DNA of 64,000 bases from CAWGLW01 sp963823525 (GTDB lineage Bacteria; Pseudomonadota; Gammaproteobacteria; Steroidobacterales; Steroidobacteraceae): NCBI GenBank assembly GCA_963823525.1, contig CAWGLW010000006.1, positions 496,001 through 560,000 of the forward strand, read 5' to 3'. Position numbers and translations under genes: made by a program. Under the pieces are notes generated by a model. That model searched no databases and was not told the origin of the DNA. It was given only the letters and a program-made list of their open reading frames with translations. Shown one piece after another: positions 60,972 through 64,000 of this stretch (the first letter of the stretch is position 1; each line of letters opens with the position of its first letter).

Positions 60972-62345
60972 TCAGGCCACGGCCGAATCGCTGAGCACGT
61001 CGTCCATCGCCTCGGAATAGACGGCAATGTCGGCGGTGGTTCGGGTCTCGGTCGCGCAGACCAGCAAGGCATGGCCCAGCGCCGGATAATAACGTGACAG
61101 GTCGTAGCCACCGACGATGCCGCGCCTGGCGAGCGCGTCGAGCACCGGCCGGACCGGCCGATCCAGACGCAGTACGGCCTCGTTGTAGCACGGTCCGTCA
61201 AAAACCCGCTGGATACCGGCCTTCGCTGTCAGCACCTCGACGAGCTCGGCGGTGCGCGCAACGCAACTGCTGGCCACTTGCGCCAGCCCTCGCGGACCGA
61301 GCAGCGACAGGTAGATCGTCGCCGCGGTCACCAGCAGGCCCTGGTTGGTGCATATGTTGGACGTTGCCTTGCTGCGCCTGATGTGCTGCTCGCGGGCCTG
61401 CAGTGTCAGCGTGTAGCCTGTGTTGCCTTCGAGATCCAGGGTTCGACCGACGATCCGCCCCGGCATCTGGCGCACGTTGTTCATGCTGGTGGTCATGAAC
61501 CCGAAGTAAGGGCCGCCCGAGGACAAGGGCACGCCGAGCGGCTGACCCTCACCGCAGACGATATCGGCACCGCGCTCACCCCATTCACCGGGCGGCTTGA
61601 GGATCGCCAGAGACGTCGGATTGACCACGGCAATGACCATCATTCCCGCTGCGTGAGCCCGATCGGTCAGCGCATCGACATCCTCCAGCGTGCCGAAGAA
61701 GTTCGGCTGCTGGATGACCATGGCCGTGATGTCCTCGCCTTCGTATCGCTCGAGTCCTTCAAGGGCCGTCCGGCCGCTGGCCGCGTCATACGGCAGCAGC
61801 TCGAAGGCCAGCTTCTGGTTGACGCAGATCGTGTTGACCACCTGCCGATAACGTGGATTCGCGGCGACCGGCATGAGAATTCGACGGGACTGCGACTTGC
61901 GGTGCATGCGCACGGCCATCAGACATGCCTCGGCCAGCGCCGTCGCCCCGTCATAGAGCGACGCGTTGGAGGCATCCATGCCGGTCAGGCTGGCCATCAT
62001 CGACTGGAATTCGTAGATCAGTTGCAGCGTGCCCTGGCTCGCCTCCGCCTGGTAAGGGGTATATGCGCTGTAGAATTCCCCGCGCGTCACCAGGGCCCAG
62101 ACTGCCGCCGGTATGTGGTGCTCGTAGGCGCCGGCGCCGATGAAGTTGAGCCGACGGGCGTCGCGGGCCGCACGCTCGGACATCAGCCGGCCGATCTCCA
62201 TCTCGGACATCGCCGGCGGTACGGTCTCGAGCGCGCCGGTGCGCAGACCCTTCGGAATCTCGTCGAACAAGGTCTCGATATCGGGCGCGCCGATCGCTGC
62301 GAGCATCTCGCGAACATCGTCGGCCGTATGAGGATTAAATGGCAT
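60972..62345 (-). CDS. gcvPA: Glycine dehydrogenase (decarboxylating) subunit 1
   Basis: A 457-residue P-protein alpha subunit. It shows the N-terminal MPFNPHTADDVREMLAAIGA, FIGAGAYEHHIPAAV, the characteristic YTPYQAEASQGTLQLIYEFQ and SNICTNQGLLVTAATIYLSL. It lacks the PLP lysine, which is in GcvPB, and forms a heterotetramer with it. It sits between gcvH (21-base gap) and gcvPB in the riboswitch-controlled operon. Confidence 0.96.
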   Translation of the reverse strand: MPFNPHTADDVREMLAAIGAPDIETLFDEIPKGLRTGALETVPPAMSEMEIGRLMSERAARDARRLNFIGAGAYEHHIPAAVWALVTRGEFYSAYTPYQAEASQGTLQLIYEFQSMMASLTGMDASNASLYDGATALAEACLMAVRMHRKSQSRRILMPVAANPRYRQVVNTICVNQKLAFELLPYDAASGRTALEGLERYEGEDITAMVIQQPNFFGTLEDVDALTDRAHAAGMMVIAVVNPTSLAILKPPGEWGERGADIVCGEGQPLGVPLSSGGPYFGFMTTSMNNVRQMPGRIVGRTLDLEGNTGYTLTLQAREQHIRRSKATSNICTNQGLLVTAATIYLSLLGPRGLAQVASSCVARTAELVEVLTAKAGIQRVFDGPCYNEAVLRLDRPVRPVLDALARRGIVGGYDLSRYYPALGHALLVCATETRTTADIAVYSEAMDDVLSDSAVA

Positions 62346-62366
62346 GCTGCCCGTCCCTGTCAGTAA

Positions 62367-62762
62367 TCAGTGCGTTTCCGACGCCAGTGCCGCCTCGTAG
62401 GCGGCTGCATCGAGCATGGCGGCAAATTGCGCCTTGTCGGCCGGCCGGATGCGCATCACCCAGCCTGCTCCGTAGGGGTCCTGGTTGATCAGCTCCGGTT
62501 GCCCGCCAAGCTCAGCGTTTCCGGCAACGACCTCGCCACTCAAGGGGCTGTAGACATCGGAGGCCGCCTTGACGGATTCGACGACGGCACAGGCCTCGCC
62601 CGCGGTGACCCGGGCGCCCTGCTCGGGCACCTCGACGAACACCAGATCGCCGAGCGCCTGCTGTGCATGATCTGAAATACCCACGGTAACTGTCCCGTCG
62701 TCTTCCAGGCGTGCCCATTCATGACTCTTCAGATAACGGAGATCTGCCGGAACTTTGCTCAT
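62367..62762 (-). CDS. gcvH: Glycine cleavage system H protein
   Basis: A 131-residue lipoyl carrier that shuttles the aminomethyl group between P and T proteins and then is reoxidised by lipoamide dehydrogenase. The lipoyl lysine is Lys65 in VVESVKAASDVYSP. LKSHEWARLEDDGTVTVGI and the C-terminal GWVMRIRP are typical. Of two consecutive ATGs I choose the second, six to seven bases from GGAGG. Its lipoylation depends on LipB and LipA encoded at 27194-28971. Confidence 0.96.
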   Translation of the reverse strand: MSKVPADLRYLKSHEWARLEDDGTVTVGISDHAQQALGDLVFVEVPEQGARVTAGEACAVVESVKAASDVYSPLSGEVVAGNAELGGQPELINQDPYGAGWVMRIRPADKAQFAAMLDAAAYEAALASETH

Positions 62763-62781
62763 CATGACCCTCCAGTACTTT

Positions 62782-63873
62782 TCAAGTTGCGATCGCGCTT
62801 TTGCCGTTGCGTACGAAAGGCGGCCGCACGATGCGTGCATCGAGCAACCGGCCGCGGATTTCGACTTCACACTGTCCAGCGGTCCCTGCCGGCACTCTCG
62901 CCAGCCCGATCGAGCGCTCCAGCGTCGGTGAAAAAGAACCGCTGGTGACCTCGCCCTCGCCGACTGCGGGCACGATCACCTTCTGATGCGACCTCAGTAC
63001 GGCGCGCTGCTCCAGCACCAGGCCGACCAGCTTTCGCGGCGCACCGTCTTTTTTCTGCGCAGCGATCGCTGCGCGGCCGATGAAATCGCGGTCCTGAGGA
63101 TCCCAGGCGATTGTCCAGCCAAGCCCGGATTCCAGCGGTGAGGTCGTCTCATCCATGTCGCTGCCGTACAGGTTCATGCCAGCCTCGAGCCGCAGGGTGT
63201 CGCGCGCACCCAGCCCGCACGGTGCAATTCCCGCTTCGACGAATCGCCGCCACGCAGCCGCTGCATCGGCGGCAGGCAGAACGATTTCCCAGCCATCCTC
63301 GCCCGTGTACCCGGTTCGGGCGACAAACCAGTCACCGTCGGCAAGTCCGGCGAAACGCGGGAGCTCCAGAGCGCGCGCGGCCAGGTCTGCATCCAGCGTC
63401 GTCGCCGCCTTTTCCCGCGCGTTTGGCCCCTGCACCGCAATCATCGCAAGATCCGTTCGCGGCTCCACCCCGACCTCGAAATCTCCGGCATGCCGCCGCA
63501 ACCACTCGATGTCCTTGTCGCGCGTACCGGCGTTCACCACCATGCGATACCATTGATCGTCCATGTAATAAGCGATCAGGTCGTCGAGCACCCCGCCGTC
63601 GTCCCGCAACATGCATGAATACAGTGCCTTGCCGGGCTCGGTGAGTTTCTGCACATCGTTGGCCAGCATTCGGCGAAGGAAATCGCGCACCCGCGGGCCA
63701 CGCAGGTCCAGCACGCACATGTGCGAAACATCAAACATGCCGGCATCGCGTCGTACGAAATGATGCTCTTCGATCTGGGATCCGTAATTGACGGGCATAT
63801 CCCAGCCACCGAAATCGACCATGCGGGCGTTAGCGGCCAGGTGCGTTTCGTAGAGCGGAGTGCGAAGACCCAT
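62782..63873 (-). CDS. gcvT: Glycine cleavage system T protein (aminomethyltransferase)
   Basis: A 363-residue tetrahydrofolate-dependent enzyme releasing ammonia and making methylene-tetrahydrofolate, which ThyA can use. Motifs include LYETHLAANARMVDFGGWDMPVN, FDVSHMC, NAGTRDKDIEWLRRH, the folate-site ARTGYTGEDGWEIVLP and RDTLRLEAGMNLYGSDMDE. It is the first gene of the operon and follows the riboswitch and terminator directly, with only 14 bases between the T tract and the start codon. Confidence 0.96.
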   Translation of the reverse strand: MGLRTPLYETHLAANARMVDFGGWDMPVNYGSQIEEHHFVRRDAGMFDVSHMCVLDLRGPRVRDFLRRMLANDVQKLTEPGKALYSCMLRDDGGVLDDLIAYYMDDQWYRMVVNAGTRDKDIEWLRRHAGDFEVGVEPRTDLAMIAVQGPNAREKAATTLDADLAARALELPRFAGLADGDWFVARTGYTGEDGWEIVLPAADAAAAWRRFVEAGIAPCGLGARDTLRLEAGMNLYGSDMDETTSPLESGLGWTIAWDPQDRDFIGRAAIAAQKKDGAPRKLVGLVLEQRAVLRSHQKVIVPAVGEGEVTSGSFSPTLERSIGLARVPAGTAGQCEVEIRGRLLDARIVRPPFVRNGKSAIAT

Positions 63874-63887
63874 AGTTTTTTCCCGGC

Positions 63888-63929
63888 TTCAAAAAATTAA
63901 AAAGGCGGCAAGCCATGCGACCTGCCGCC
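63888..63929 (-). terminator. Intrinsic terminator of the glycine riboswitch
   Basis: On the minus strand a 9-base stem with one G-U pair (63921-63929 with 63904-63912) and an 8-base loop is followed by TTTTTAATTTTTTGAA. This is the clearest factor-independent terminator in the window. Its left arm begins exactly where the aptamer ends, so the two structures can exclude each other. Confidence 0.85.
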
Positions 63930-64000
63930 CCTCTGTCCTGTGACCTGAGAGATCGGGCCCCGGCAAGCCGGTACCGCACCCCTTCGGTGGACCCCTGGCG
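63928..64000 (-). ncRNA. Glycine riboswitch, partial (cut by window end)
   Basis: Reading on the minus strand, the segment contains CCACCGAAGG (63981-63990), CTCTCAGGTCA (63941-63951) and GGACAGAGGGG (63928-63938), in the order and spacing of the 3' half of a glycine riboswitch aptamer. It lies upstream of gcvT, the classic target. The 5' part, and any second aptamer, lies beyond the window edge. With the adjoining terminator it should permit gcvT-gcvH-gcvPA-gcvPB transcription when glycine is plentiful. Confidence 0.88.

Noticed and set aside
61278..62366. Plus-strand open frame opposite gcvPA
   Set aside because: It is antisense to a well-supported gene and shows no domain or ribosome binding site.

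Overview
The window is about 64 kb of GC-rich chromosome from a Gram-negative bacterium, almost certainly a gammaproteobacterium. It carries the conserved lptD-surA-pdxA-rsmA-apaG-apaH block, the amgK-murU peptidoglycan recycling pair, lipB-lipA, lgt, rlmI-like, thyA and folA genes, and a glycine cleavage operon with GcvP split into two subunits. Relatedness to marine or sediment lineages near Woeseiales or Xanthomonadales is only an inference from gene content. I see no rRNA, tRNA, CRISPR array, prophage or intact insertion sequence.

Positions 1-23,946 are the accessory half, with looser spacing, many secreted proteins and several decayed pieces. In order they hold a SapC-family gene, an MltF-like transglycosylase, a VIT-type metal transporter, a periplasmic PQQ-type sugar dehydrogenase, an exported KatG, a small membrane protein, an IS3-family transposase remnant with a nonsense codon, a kelch protein, a TolB-like/TPR protein inside a segment bracketed by 80-bp direct repeats, a subtilisin, a RimK-like ligase with an extra RCK_C-type domain, a pseudogene with one TGA, two large secreted proteins of unknown role, and a hybrid histidine kinase divergent from an OmpR-type regulator.

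Positions 24,012-27,177 encode an exported cytochrome c/PQQ lipoprotein and an outer-membrane barrel. From 27,194 to 37,893 lie housekeeping genes: lipoate synthesis (lipB, lipA), MurNAc salvage (murU, amgK), and a divergent lptD operon for outer-membrane assembly, PLP synthesis, rRNA methylation and Ap4A hydrolysis. Overlapping ATGA or GTGA stop-starts are frequent.

Positions 37,906-50,174 hold a perfect 20-bp inverted repeat, kynurenine catabolism (cyclase-type formamidase plus kynU), an FKBP, folA overlapping a SET-domain methyltransferase gene with a Lys/Asp tail, a lone hutU, thyA, lgt, an RlmI-like methyltransferase and a DUF255 thioredoxin-like protein.

Positions 50,192-64,000 are all on the minus strand. 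Read in the direction of transcription, they run from a glycine riboswitch with a terminator through gcvT-gcvH-gcvPA-gcvPB, a PfkB-family kinase, a double HtrA-like protease whose second protease domain looks dead, sua5, a VOC protein, an ornithine-decarboxylase-like enzyme, a ComB-like phosphatase, HAD and HIT proteins, and an M23 peptidase.

The most unusual items are the double HtrA-like protein, the SET protein with its charged tail, the RimK-RCK_C fusion, the repeat-bracketed TolB/TPR segment and the pair of large secreted proteins beside the hybrid kinase.
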